DNA from: Alkaliphilus sp. NP8
GTDB taxonomy: Bacteria; Bacillota; Clostridia; Peptostreptococcales; Natronincolaceae
Reading direction: 5' to 3'
DNA length: 42,090 nucleotides
NCBI GenBank assembly: GCA_015978205.1
Contig: JADWMM010000042.1
Location: 1 to 42,090 of the forward strand
Position numbers and translations under genes: made by a program. Below are positions 28,371-36,599 of this stretch, piece after piece (position 1 is the stretch's first letter; the number at the start of each line of letters is the position of its first letter). The notes beneath the pieces were generated by a model that worked only from the letters and a program-made list of their open reading frames with translations, was not told the DNA's origin and ran no database searches.

Positions 28371-30152
28371 CTAATTAGAATTAATTTTTACAAATACATA
28401 AAACATTGGCGGATGTATTTTAGTTTTTCCATTGTATTCTTCTACACCTGAAATACTATTAAATACATATAGGACTTCTAAGCTGGATGTATTATCAGTA
28501 TAAATCATCTTATCTACACTAACTGTATGATTATTAACATTCACATTACCATCATCTTTACTTGTTTTAGAATGAATTTCTGTGGCAATACTGTCAATGT
28601 CTTTTGTATAAATCAATTCATCATTCTTAAATATTTCTATTTCTCTATCATCTTCAGAGTAAAGTATTGAAAATGGTTTTTGTGCATTTTCTATATCCAC
28701 CCCTCTGTAAGAAGTATAATCTGCAAAGTAATCATAATCTTTAATATTAATAAACCCTATATTTTGATCTATATTATAGCTAAAATAGGTATTTGAAGGA
28801 TATGACATATATTCACTTTGTAATTCAAATCCAAATACATCTTCTGTGTCCTTTATTTCAAAATCATCCGGTATATATTTCAAACCTGATACACTATGAT
28901 TGTTTTTAAAATATGAAATTATAGAACTAATCTGTTCTTTGTCATTTTTAGATATATTAGATTTAGCTTGTATTTCTCCACTAATAGAAATCATATCGTT
29001 AGAATTCAATATATCTTCAAATCTCATATTTTGACTAAACTTAGAAATAGAATATGCACTGAATGGTCCTACAACTCCTATTATTGAAATTATAGCTAAG
29101 GAAATAGTAAAAATTATATTCTTAGGTTTTTTATTTAAAGTGTGATATAACATACATCCACTAACCCATAATCCAACAAGTAAAACAAAATATCTATTTT
29201 CTGTTATTCCATATGCATTTATTCTTATCCCTAATGAAACAAACATCGTTGTTAATAAAGGAAGTATTAGTTTAGGAAAAAACCTTATAAATACTTCAAC
29301 CCATTTCTCTTTATTTCGAAGGGGATAAATAAAGAACATAACAACGGTACTTATAATAGAGTACCATAACACTAAATGCCCTAGAACTCCTTCTGGCCAT
29401 TCCATGGATATCAATATCTTTATAAAATATGCATATAAAATAGCTGTATATACAACTATTAAAGGTAATACTATATAAAGCAATAAAACTCTTAATACTT
29501 TAGAGTACTCATTTATATTTATGTCAAAACCGAACTCAGGTATATCAGCCAAGAAAAATGCTGGCGCAAATATTCCTGCAACGATTAAAAACATATCAAA
29601 ATAAACTTCGGATGGAATACTAACGTTAAACAATAAATCAATAGTAGCTATAATTGCAGCTAACCCTAAAAATAATACAACAGAATATAGATAAGTTGTA
29701 ACAAATCTATTAAAAAGTGTGATTACATAAATTTCATACTTTTTCTTTTTAAAAAAATATGGGATAAATGAAAATATTAAATAAAAAGAAATACTAAATC
29801 CTATATATCTAGAAATCGCTATTTGATTTAAATCATTTAGTATATAAAAATAATTTAAAAATAGTAAAATTATTGCTGTTAGATATGTAATTATTCTAAT
29901 TCCTTTCCTTAAATCTGGTTTTCTTTCAAAAAATACTTTAATACATAAAAACACAGGAATACCAATAGCTAATGTCATTGCAATGCGTGATAATATTTCT
30001 CTTGTTGCTGAATCTCCAGAATTAAAATGATTCATATAAATTAAAGTTATTACTGTTAGTGTCGCTAAAAGCATAGACTCTGGAAATCTTTTAATACTTA
30101 TTGATAATTTACTAAATACCGATTTCAAAAGCGAAATTATTTTTTGTATCAT
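28371..30152 (-). CDS. Large integral membrane protein, DUF4153-like
   Basis: 593 residues: about eleven hydrophobic segments fill roughly the first 390 residues (for example MLLATLTVITLIYM, IRIITYLTAIILLFL, VLLLYIVLPLIVVYTAIL), followed by a 200-residue soluble domain of beta-rich sequence ending in SN. This resembles DUF4153/DUF4173 proteins of Clostridia; function unknown. A frame from 30200 runs through the upstream palindrome; ATG 30152 has AGGGGG 7 bases upstream, so I chose it. Neighbours are a TPR protein upstream (about 190 bases) and a terminator downstream, so it is likely a single-gene unit. Confidence 0.78.
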   Translation of the reverse strand: MIQKIISLLKSVFSKLSISIKRFPESMLLATLTVITLIYMNHFNSGDSATREILSRIAMTLAIGIPVFLCIKVFFERKPDLRKGIRIITYLTAIILLFLNYFYILNDLNQIAISRYIGFSISFYLIFSFIPYFFKKKKYEIYVITLFNRFVTTYLYSVVLFLGLAAIIATIDLLFNVSIPSEVYFDMFLIVAGIFAPAFFLADIPEFGFDININEYSKVLRVLLLYIVLPLIVVYTAILYAYFIKILISMEWPEGVLGHLVLWYSIISTVVMFFIYPLRNKEKWVEVFIRFFPKLILPLLTTMFVSLGIRINAYGITENRYFVLLVGLWVSGCMLYHTLNKKPKNIIFTISLAIISIIGVVGPFSAYSISKFSQNMRFEDILNSNDMISISGEIQAKSNISKNDKEQISSIISYFKNNHSVSGLKYIPDDFEIKDTEDVFGFELQSEYMSYPSNTYFSYNIDQNIGFINIKDYDYFADYTSYRGVDIENAQKPFSILYSEDDREIEIFKNDELIYTKDIDSIATEIHSKTSKDDGNVNVNNHTVSVDKMIYTDNTSSLEVLYVFNSISGVEEYNGKTKIHPPMFYVFVKINSN

Positions 30153-30186
30153 ATACATGCCCCCTAAAATAATGTGGTTTAAATAG

Positions 30187-30202
30187 TATTGCCGTGGCAA
30201 TA
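30187..30202. promoter_or_regulatory. GC-rich 16-base palindrome upstream of the DUF4153-like gene
   Basis: TATTGCC-GT-GGCAATA is a perfect 7-bp inverted repeat with a 2-base centre, about 35 bases upstream of the start at 30152 and downstream of its promoter. The 2-base spacer suits a dimeric protein site better than an RNA hairpin. The binding factor is unknown. Confidence 0.4.
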
Positions 30203-30288
30203 GTGAAATTTCAACATTTTATGCTATTACATCTTATTCGAAGATATATTTCATTAACCAAAATCGACATTTATCTTATTTAAACTTA

Positions 30289-30297
30289 ATTATATCA
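30289..30297 (-). promoter_or_regulatory. Extended -10 promoter of the DUF4153-like gene
   Basis: TGATATAAT on the minus strand: exact -10 hexamer (30294-30289) preceded by TGA. No good -35 box at 16-18 bases. It gives a leader of about 130 bases containing the TATTGCC palindrome. Confidence 0.5.
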
Positions 30298-30340
30298 TAT
30301 TAATTTTTACTGAACTAATCATATTATATAATATTAACAG

Positions 30341-31285
30341 TTAATTTTTTCTATTCTCTTCTTCAAATAATAATTTATAAGCTTTTAAACTTCTCAATAA
30401 ATCTAATTCTTTATCATGCTTCATATAGTCTTTAAGATCTTGATTTAAGTTAATAGCTTTAATTAAATCTCTTAGCCCTTTTTCTAGTTCTTTAAAATGG
30501 TAAACATAAAGACAAGACCGATTATAATAAAGAACTGCTGTTTCATTATTATATTTTATGCCTTCAGTGAGTACATCTACAGATTTTTCATAATCTCCAA
30601 CTCCTTTATATATAATACCTAAATTTAAAAAACTATTAGGGAATCTTGGATTTTTATCTATAGATTGTTCATAATAATTTATAGCTTTTTCTTTTTCTCC
30701 TAATTTATTTAATATCACACCCATATTAAATAAAGCTTTAAAGTTTTCAGGGTTAATTTCCAAGGCTTTTTTCATTATTAAGTAAGCTTCTTTATTCTGA
30801 TTTATTTCTTCTAAAATAGATCCTAAATTTACGTAAGCCCAAAAGTCAAAAGGGTTAAGCTCTATTACTTTATTATAGTATTCAATAGCTTTGTTTTTTT
30901 GATCTAACTCATCATATATATTAGCAAGAAAAAAATATGCTTTATCGTAGTATTCATCTTTTTCTATAGCCTTGTTATAATATTGTATGGCTTTATTAAA
31001 TTGTTTTTGATTATCATATAAGGTAGCAAGGCTATAATATCCTCTTGCATCGTCTGGATCTAGTTCCAAGACTTTACTGTAAAGTTCTTCTGCTTTTTCA
31101 TAATTCTCTAATTCATCATACAAAAGCCCTATGTCTAAAATAAGTTCTTTATCTTTATTACCTTCTTCAGTATTATACGCTTTTCTATAAAATTTTAATG
31201 CCTTTAGTAAATGTCCTTCATCTTTAAATTTTTCTCCTAATATTTTATAATTTTCTACCATATATTGATTATCTTTAGTAATCAT
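30341..31285 (-). CDS. Tetratricopeptide-repeat protein
   Basis: 314-residue soluble protein made of about eight consecutive 34-residue TPR units (for example AEELYSKVLELDPDDARGYYSLATLYDNQKQF around 65-96 and repeats such as KAIEYYNKVIELNPFDFWAYVNLGSI). TPR units form scaffolds for protein partners; the partner is not deducible. No signal peptide is seen. An upstream in-frame ATG (31303) has no ribosome binding site, whereas ATG 31285 has AAGGAAGG 7 bases upstream. It has its own promoter right after the terminator of the small SOS-type gene. Confidence 0.85.
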   Translation of the reverse strand: MITKDNQYMVENYKILGEKFKDEGHLLKALKFYRKAYNTEEGNKDKELILDIGLLYDELENYEKAEELYSKVLELDPDDARGYYSLATLYDNQKQFNKAIQYYNKAIEKDEYYDKAYFFLANIYDELDQKNKAIEYYNKVIELNPFDFWAYVNLGSILEEINQNKEAYLIMKKALEINPENFKALFNMGVILNKLGEKEKAINYYEQSIDKNPRFPNSFLNLGIIYKGVGDYEKSVDVLTEGIKYNNETAVLYYNRSCLYVYHFKELEKGLRDLIKAINLNQDLKDYMKHDKELDLLRSLKAYKLLFEEENRKN

Positions 31286-31345
31286 AAACCAACCTTCCTT
31301 CATAAATATCCTATGTTTTTTATTAATATCTGTATTTAAAGTAGT

Positions 31346-31354
31346 ATTATACCA
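31346..31354 (-). promoter_or_regulatory. Extended -10 promoter of the TPR gene
   Basis: TGGTATAAT on the minus strand, the exact -10 hexamer (31351-31346) with an upstream TGn. The -35 region overlaps the T-run of the preceding terminator and is weak. Confidence 0.55.
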
Positions 31355-31366
31355 TATATGAAAATC

Positions 31367-31439
31367 AAAAAAATACTCCCCTATATAGTAACAGATTTTT
31401 TCTTGTAAATCTATTTACTATAAGAAGAGCGTATTTAAA
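31367..31439 (-). terminator. Terminator of the small LexA-box gene
   Basis: A long imperfect hairpin: AAATAC (31438 downwards) pairs with GTATTT, TATAGTAA pairs with TTACTATA, AGATTT pairs with AAATCT in the tip; the 3' arm runs into seven T (31373-31367). It lies about 25 bases past the 28-codon ORF and defines a transcript of roughly 215 bases. Confidence 0.75.
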
Positions 31440-31461
31440 TAGTTTTTTAGTTTTTTAATAA

Positions 31462-31548
31462 CTATCTTTTATTATTATTTTTATCGTTCCATGCAGTTAA
31501 ATACTCTCTTAATTCTTTTACCGTGCCTATAAATACCATGGTTTTCAT
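31462..31548 (-). CDS. 28-residue peptide, MciZ-like; candidate SOS-induced FtsZ inhibitor
   Basis: Short ORF with an exact AAGGAGG (31559-31565) 10 bases before its ATG. Residues 4-20 read MVFIGTVKELREYLTAW: a short hydrophobic strand, Gly8, then an amphipathic helix, ending in an Asn/Lys-rich tail. From memory, Bacillus MciZ, a 40-residue mother-cell FtsZ inhibitor, has the core VVLVGKAWEIRAKLKEY; without gaps V, G, E, R and L align and most other positions are conservative. Arg14 aligns with MciZ Arg20, which I recall as essential. It lies between spoIVA and a TPR gene, with its own promoter, two LexA-type boxes and a terminator. The ORF and its signals are seen; the inhibitor role is inference. 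Confidence 0.7.
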   Translation of the reverse strand: MKTMVFIGTVKELREYLTAWNDKNNNKR

Positions 31549-31567
31549 AAAAATAAATCCTCCTTAT

Positions 31568-31581
31568 CAAACGTATGTTCT
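31568..31581. promoter_or_regulatory. LexA-type SOS box 2
   Basis: Minus strand AGAACATACGTTTG matches the Firmicutes LexA consensus CGAACRNRYGTTYG at 13 of 14 positions. It sits from about +1 to +14 of the predicted transcript, just upstream of the ribosome binding site of the 28-codon ORF, centred 29 bases from box 1. Confidence 0.75.
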
Positions 31582-31588
31582 TGATTTA

Positions 31589-31617
31589 ATTATACATGAA
31601 CGTACGTTCGAAGTAAA
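31589..31617 (-). promoter_or_regulatory. Sigma-A promoter of the 28-codon gene
   Basis: TTTACT (31617-31612), 17-base spacer, exact TATAAT (31594-31589) on the minus strand. LexA-type box 1 lies inside the spacer, so repressor binding would block RNA polymerase. Confidence 0.7.
31597..31610. promoter_or_regulatory. LexA-type SOS box 1
   Basis: Contains GAACGTACGTTC (31598-31609), a perfect 12-base palindrome; as CGAACGTACGTTCA it matches CGAACRNRYGTTYG at 13 of 14 positions. It lies between the -35 and -10 boxes of the promoter, the classic repressor position. Confidence 0.82.
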
Positions 31618-31809
31618 GGAATATTTTATTTTATTTTAATAATTTTATTGTATAGTAAATGTTAATATAATAAACAATAATATTAATATATACATATTTA
31701 AAATATTAATATGGATTTAGAAATTAGTTCCTAAAAAATATCATAAATCTATTTTTTATAAAAATTCAATAAGAATATATAATAAATTATAAAATTCACT
31801 TTTAAATAC
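31618..31809. other. AT-rich gap, nothing recognised
   Basis: Between the SOS-type promoter and the spoIVA terminator. The sequence is more than 85 percent A/T by eye, has no open frame with a ribosome binding site, and no hairpin or repeat that stands out. Confidence 0.6.
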
Positions 31810-31837
31810 AATAGGAAGGGTTTTGACCCTTCCTATT
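31810..31837 (-). terminator. Terminator of spoIVA
   Basis: AATAGGAAGGGT and ACCCTTCCTATT form a perfect 12-bp stem with a 4-base loop, 21 bases past the spoIVA stop. The T-run after it is short (GTATTT). Confidence 0.8.
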
Positions 31838-31858
31838 ATTTATCTAAATCTAAGTGAC

Positions 31859-33337
31859 TTATAATATAATAGCTATCAAGCCACCATTACCTTCATTAAC
31901 TATTTTTTGAATAGTTTTTTGAAGTTTAACTCTAGTATCATCTGGAACCATTAATAATTTGTTTTGTAGCTGTTCTTTTACTAAATCATGTAATGATTTA
32001 CCGAACATATTTGTTTTCCAAATTTCTTCTGGGTTTTGTTCAAATTCATCTAGTAAATACTTAATTAACTCTTCGCTTTGTTTTTCTGTTCCTACTATAG
32101 GCGAAACTTCAGTAGCTATATCAGCTCTAATAAAATGAAGAGAAGGTGCATTTGCTCTAAGTTTTACACCAAATTGATTACCATGCCTAAACATTTCCGG
32201 TTCTTCTAATGTTAGCTCATCTAAAGAAGGTGGTACTAAACCATATCCAATGTCTTTTACATCGTCTAATGCTTTTTCTATTCTATCATATTCCTTTTTA
32301 GCTTTGGCTAGTTCTGTAATCATACTTACTAACTGATAATCGCCTTCTATTTCATAACCAGTTTTTTCCTGAATTATTTTATAGAATAAATCCTCAGGAG
32401 TAGCTATATCTATTAATGCAGATCCTTCTCCCATTTTTATTGATTCTAAATCTGCTTTCTTTACATTTTGTACTTCATTTAAAAAATTAACTAAGCCATT
32501 TACATCACTTAACTTTTTAATGTTTTCTGCAGCTGATTGTATAGCTCCTAATATGGAATTTTTTAACCAATGACTAGACTCAATGCTTTCTAACCAACCA
32601 GGAAGATTAATATTTATTTCTGTAATAGGGAACTCAAACAATACTTTTTCTAAAACTTCATGAATGTCATTCATATTGAGTTTAGCACAATCTTTTATAA
32701 TAACTGGAACATTATACTTTTCTTCAAGTTCTTCTTTTAAGTCATGTGTTTCTGTACTATTCGGTTTTTTAGTGTTTAATATCATTATAAATGGCTTGTT
32801 AATTTCCTTTAATTCCTCTATTACTCTTTCTTCAGGTTCAACATAACTTTCTCTATTAATTCCGGTTATAGATCCATCCGTAGTTACAACCAACCCTATA
32901 GTCGAGTGTTCTTGAATTACTTTTCTTGTTCCAATTTCAGCAGCTTCTTCAAATGGAATCTGCTTTTCAAACCAAGGGGTATTAACCATTCTAGGATTCC
33001 CATCTTCTTGATGTCCTAATGCACCATCTACTAAGTACCCTACACAGTCAATCATCCTAAGTTTAAATGTTGCATTTTCCTTCAAAACAAGCTCTACTGC
33101 TTCATTAGGTACAAATTTAGGTTCTGTAGTAGTAATAGTTTTACCAGTTCCACTTTGTGGTAATTCATCCTTTGCTCTTTCTTTTTTATAAGCGTTTTCT
33201 ATATTAGGTAATACTAAAGAGTCCATAATTCCTTTTATTAAAGTAGATTTACCTGTTCTAACAGGACCTACTACGCCTATATAAATATCACCTTGTGTAC
33301 GTTTAGCAATATCTCTGTAAAGATCGTATTTTTCCAT
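31859..33337 (-). CDS. spoIVA: Stage IV sporulation protein A, spore coat ATPase
   Basis: Mother-cell ATPase that polymerises on the forespore surface to form the coat basement layer. The N-terminal TRAFAC-like NTPase domain has the Walker A GPVRTGKST (24-32), GTGKTITTTEPKFVPNEAVEL (about 63-83) and the Walker B-type MIDCVGYLVDGALGH (about 98-112). The middle and C-terminal domains end in the conserved hydrophobic GGLIAIIL. The length of 492 matches Bacillus SpoIVA exactly, and no part is missing. It is a single-gene unit with a sigma-E-like promoter and terminator. AGGAGG lies just upstream of the ATG. Confidence 0.98.
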   Translation of the reverse strand: MEKYDLYRDIAKRTQGDIYIGVVGPVRTGKSTLIKGIMDSLVLPNIENAYKKERAKDELPQSGTGKTITTTEPKFVPNEAVELVLKENATFKLRMIDCVGYLVDGALGHQEDGNPRMVNTPWFEKQIPFEEAAEIGTRKVIQEHSTIGLVVTTDGSITGINRESYVEPEERVIEELKEINKPFIMILNTKKPNSTETHDLKEELEEKYNVPVIIKDCAKLNMNDIHEVLEKVLFEFPITEININLPGWLESIESSHWLKNSILGAIQSAAENIKKLSDVNGLVNFLNEVQNVKKADLESIKMGEGSALIDIATPEDLFYKIIQEKTGYEIEGDYQLVSMITELAKAKKEYDRIEKALDDVKDIGYGLVPPSLDELTLEEPEMFRHGNQFGVKLRANAPSLHFIRADIATEVSPIVGTEKQSEELIKYLLDEFEQNPEEIWKTNMFGKSLHDLVKEQLQNKLLMVPDDTRVKLQKTIQKIVNEGNGGLIAIIL

Positions 33338-33393
33338 ACTTTCCCTCCTTCTTATATAAATAGGAATAGCCCATTCATGTCTTTAACATTATA

Positions 33394-33422
33394 AGTATAT
33401 GCTTGGATAATAATAATATGAC
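33394..33422 (-). promoter_or_regulatory. Sigma-E-like (mother-cell) promoter of spoIVA
   Basis: GTCATATT (33422-33415), 13-base spacer, CATATACT (33401-33394), close to the sigma-E pattern (KMATATT, 13-15 bases, CATACAMT-like). It is about 57 bases before the spoIVA start. No convincing sigma-A -35 box is present for the nearby TATAAT. Confidence 0.65.
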
Positions 33423-33560
33423 TAGACCAATACCTTATTCCACTTAGTATTTTATATTTAAATAGTTTCAATTTTATGCTGATTTTTTTTAAAAATCTTT
33501 TATTTTAATCTCTATTTTTTATTGTATAAATAAAATATACATTTTTACTTATGAAATAAA

Positions 33561-33592
33561 AAACAAACCCAATCTACTAGACTGAGTTTGCT
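33561..33592 (-). terminator. Terminator after gpsA
   Basis: AAACTCAGTCTA pairs with TAGATTGGGTTT (10 Watson-Crick, 2 G-U pairs) and is followed by GTTTTTTATTT on the minus strand. It closes the DUF512-der-plsY-gpsA operon before spoIVA. Confidence 0.85.
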
Positions 33593-33614
33593 TTTCACAT
33601 ATATTTATTAATTT

Positions 33615-34646
33615 TTACCAATCTACATTTGAACTATCTACTACTTCCTCAATTTCGTGAGTACGCTCCCTACACATTAATCTTTTAACTGCCTGTTTAG
33701 CATCAATATCCTTATAAAGAATATTATAAATTTCTTGAGTAATAGGCATTTCTACATTATATTTCTGAGATAATTCATAAGCAACATTAGTAGTAGTTAC
33801 TCCTTCTACAACCATACCTATTTCATTTAAAGTATCTTCAAGTTTATTTCCTTTGCCTATTAAAATACCTGCTCTTCTATTTCTACTATGCATACTTGTA
33901 CATGTAACTATTAAATCACCTATACCTGTAAGGCCAGCAAACGTTGCTATATTTGCTCCCATAGCACTACCTAACCTAGCTATTTCACTAATTCCTCTAG
34001 TTATTAAAGCAGCTCTTGCATTATCTCCAAATCCTAATCCATCTGCTATTCCTGCACCAAAAGCAATAACATTTTTTAGTGCTCCTCCAAGCTCTACTCC
34101 AATCACATCAGGATTAGTATATACTCTAAAGTTCTCTGTAATAAATAGATCTTGTATAAACTCTGCTGTAGACTTTTCTTTAGATGAAACAACAACAGTA
34201 GTAGGCATATTTTTAGAGACCTCTTCTGCATGTGATGGTCCTGATAAAACTACAAACTTATTACTTGGTAACTCTTCATTAACAACTTCTGAAATTCTAA
34301 GTTGAGTACTTTTCTCCAAACCTTTTGCTACATTTATAATTATTTCATTGCCATTTAAGTAAGGTTTAATATTCTTTAAAATTCCTCTAACTGCCTGAGA
34401 AGAAACGGATATAAGTACTACATTTGCTCCTAAAACAGCTTCTTTTAAATTTGTGTATAGTTTTAAATTGGAAGACAAAGCAACATTAGGTAAATATTTT
34501 TTGTTTTCACCAGTCCTTAGTATCTCTTCATACTGAGCCTTATTTCTCATCCATAAATGAACCTCATAACCTTTACCAGTAAGTACTGTGCTTAAAGCAG
34601 TTCCCCAACTACCAGCACCTAAAACTGTAATTTTTAAAGGATTCAT
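33615..34646 (-). CDS. gpsA: NAD(P)-dependent glycerol-3-phosphate dehydrogenase
   Basis: Reduces dihydroxyacetone phosphate to glycerol 3-phosphate, the backbone for phospholipids. NAD(P)-binding GAGSWGTALS (9-18), SGPSHAEEV (about 135-143) and the substrate loop GGALKNVIAFGAGIADGLGFG (about 187-207) with the catalytic lysine are present. The length of 343 is normal. The ATG has AAAGGGGG upstream. It follows plsY by 13 bases; GpsA feeds the acyltransferase PlsY, so the two adjacent genes catalyse consecutive steps. Confidence 0.97.
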   Translation of the reverse strand: MNPLKITVLGAGSWGTALSTVLTGKGYEVHLWMRNKAQYEEILRTGENKKYLPNVALSSNLKLYTNLKEAVLGANVVLISVSSQAVRGILKNIKPYLNGNEIIINVAKGLEKSTQLRISEVVNEELPSNKFVVLSGPSHAEEVSKNMPTTVVVSSKEKSTAEFIQDLFITENFRVYTNPDVIGVELGGALKNVIAFGAGIADGLGFGDNARAALITRGISEIARLGSAMGANIATFAGLTGIGDLIVTCTSMHSRNRRAGILIGKGNKLEDTLNEIGMVVEGVTTTNVAYELSQKYNVEMPITQEIYNILYKDIDAKQAVKRLMCRERTHEIEEVVDSSNVDW

Positions 34647-34659
34647 TTTATATCCCCCT

Positions 34660-35253
34660 TTATTTTACAATTATTTTTTGCCCTATTTTTCTTTCATTTC
34701 CAGCTAAAAGTCTTTTTATATTTTCTCTATGTTTATATATGGCTAGTATAGCTAATATTAGTCCAAATAAAAAATAATTTAATCCATACACATATATAGT
34801 AAAAGGAAAAATACTAATTGCAACAATAGCAGCTAAAGAAACATATTTATATTTCCATAATATTATAATTCCAACAGAAATACAAATTAATGCCATTAAA
34901 AATTTAATTGATAATGCAACTCCAATAGTTGTAGCAATCCCTTTGCCACCTTTAAATCCTAAAATCACAGGCCAATTATGTCCAATAACTACAGCAACAC
35001 CACATAATAGAGCTAAGTTTTGGCCTCCAAATCTATTTCCTATATAGACAGCTAAAACTCCCTTTAGTAAATCTCCTAAAAGTGTAGCTATAGCCGCTTT
35101 TTTTCCTAATGTTCTAAGTACATTAGTTGAACCAGCATTTCCACTTCCATATTCACGAATATCGATTTTTGCAAATAACTTACCGACAAAAAAAGATGTT
35201 GAAAAATTTCCAATAAAGTAGGAAAGAAAAACAGCTAAAATATTCTCTCCCAT
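34660..35253 (-). CDS. plsY: Acyl-phosphate:glycerol-3-phosphate acyltransferase
   Basis: Membrane enzyme making 1-acyl-glycerol 3-phosphate from acyl phosphate. The 197 residues hold about five hydrophobic segments and the three conserved cytoplasmic motifs: GSGNAGSTN (36-44), GHNWPVILGFKGGKGIATT (about 93-111) and the late HRENIKRLLAGNE (about 175-187). Starts ATG, 3 bases after the der stop, so likely translationally linked. It is the usual der-plsY-gpsA order of Firmicutes. Confidence 0.97.
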   Translation of the reverse strand: MGENILAVFLSYFIGNFSTSFFVGKLFAKIDIREYGSGNAGSTNVLRTLGKKAAIATLLGDLLKGVLAVYIGNRFGGQNLALLCGVAVVIGHNWPVILGFKGGKGIATTIGVALSIKFLMALICISVGIIILWKYKYVSLAAIVAISIFPFTIYVYGLNYFLFGLILAILAIYKHRENIKRLLAGNERKIGQKIIVK

Positions 35254-35256
35254 TTA

Positions 35257-36579
35257 TTAATCCCTCCTTGTCTTTTTACGCAAAATGAATCGAATTGGCG
35301 TACCTTCAAATCCGAAGTTTTCACGAACCTTATTTTCTAAGTATCTTAAATAAGAAAAGTGCATTAGTTCTTTATCATTTACAAACAAAATAAATGTAGG
35401 AGGCTTTACAGAAGCCTGTGTTGCATAGAATACCTTTAATCTTCTTCCCTTATCAGATGGTGCTTGATTAAGTAGAATTGCTTCTCCAATAACTTCATTT
35501 AAAGATCCTGTTGGTATTCTCATAGCATTTTGATTAGAAACGCACTTTACACTTTCTAACATTTTATTCATCCTTTGACCTGTTAAAGCAGAAACAAATA
35601 AAATAGGAGCATAGCTTATATAAGTTAATTCATTGCGAACTTCTTTTATAAATTCATTCATTGTATTAGTGTTTTTATCTACAATATCCCACTTATTAAT
35701 AACAATAACCATACCTTTACCGTTTTCATGGCTATAACCTGCAATTTTTTTATCTTGTTCTGTAACTCCTTCGGTCGCATCTATAACAAGTAAACAAACA
35801 TCAGCCTTTTGCACTGCTGCAATAGCACGTATAACACTATATTTTTCAACATTTTCTTTGACTTTGCTTTTCCTTCTAATACCTGCTGTATCTATAAGAA
35901 CATACTTATCGTCCCCAGCAGTAAAAGGAGTATCTATTGCATCTCTCGTAGTTCCTGCAATATCACTGACTATTACCCTATCTTCACCTAGTATACGATT
36001 AACTATAGAAGATTTACCTACGTTTGGTTTACCAATTATAGCTACTTTGGTTACATCATCTTCATATTCGTCCATAGCATCGTTATTAAAATGTTTTACT
36101 ACTTCGTCTAAAAGATCTCCAGTTCCTAATCCTAAAGAAGCAGATATCTCAACTGGATCTCCCATTCCTAATTCATAAAATTCATAAAAATATTCAGACT
36201 GATTTTTTGTATCTACTTTATTAAGAGCTACTATTACTGGCTTTTTAGTTTTTCTAAGAAGTTCCGCTACATCACGATCAACATTAGTTAAACCAACTCT
36301 ACCATCAGTAACAAAAACTATTACATCAGCTGTTTCCATAGCTAGTTCTGCTTGTCTTCTCATTTGAGATGGTATTAAATCTTCTGATACTGGTTCTATA
36401 CCACCCGTATCTATTAAAGTAAAATTATAACTTAACCATTCAACCTCTGTATATATTCTATCTCTTGTTACACCTGGTTTATCTTCTACTATAGATATTC
36501 TTTCTCCTGCAATTTTATTAAACAAAGTTGACTTACCTACATTTGGTCTGCCTACAATTGCAACAATTGGTTTAGACAT
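35257..36579 (-). CDS. der: Double-domain ribosome biogenesis GTPase Der (EngA)
   Basis: GTPase needed for 50S subunit assembly. Two GTPase domains in tandem: GRPNVGKSTLFN (8-19) with DTGG (56-59) and NKVD, then GKPNVGKSSIVN (about 183-194) with DTAG and NKWD; a C-terminal KH-like domain follows (about 350-440). The 440-residue length is normal. It lies between DUF512 and plsY, 20 bases after the former. Confidence 0.98.
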   Translation of the reverse strand: MSKPIVAIVGRPNVGKSTLFNKIAGERISIVEDKPGVTRDRIYTEVEWLSYNFTLIDTGGIEPVSEDLIPSQMRRQAELAMETADVIVFVTDGRVGLTNVDRDVAELLRKTKKPVIVALNKVDTKNQSEYFYEFYELGMGDPVEISASLGLGTGDLLDEVVKHFNNDAMDEYEDDVTKVAIIGKPNVGKSSIVNRILGEDRVIVSDIAGTTRDAIDTPFTAGDDKYVLIDTAGIRRKSKVKENVEKYSVIRAIAAVQKADVCLLVIDATEGVTEQDKKIAGYSHENGKGMVIVINKWDIVDKNTNTMNEFIKEVRNELTYISYAPILFVSALTGQRMNKMLESVKCVSNQNAMRIPTGSLNEVIGEAILLNQAPSDKGRRLKVFYATQASVKPPTFILFVNDKELMHFSYLRYLENKVRENFGFEGTPIRFILRKKTRRD

Positions 36580-36599
36580 TTACTTCACCTCTACTCCTA

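Noticed and set aside
31441..31600. The 28-codon ORF as noise
   Set aside because: Not rejected after all: short ORFs are common in AT-rich DNA, but the ribosome binding site, boxed promoter, terminator and MciZ-like core together make chance unlikely. The chance reading remains the main alternative.
35809..36178. Plus-strand frames opposite der
   Set aside because: Both lie within the conserved GTPase domains on the other strand and have no ribosome binding site or recognisable motif.
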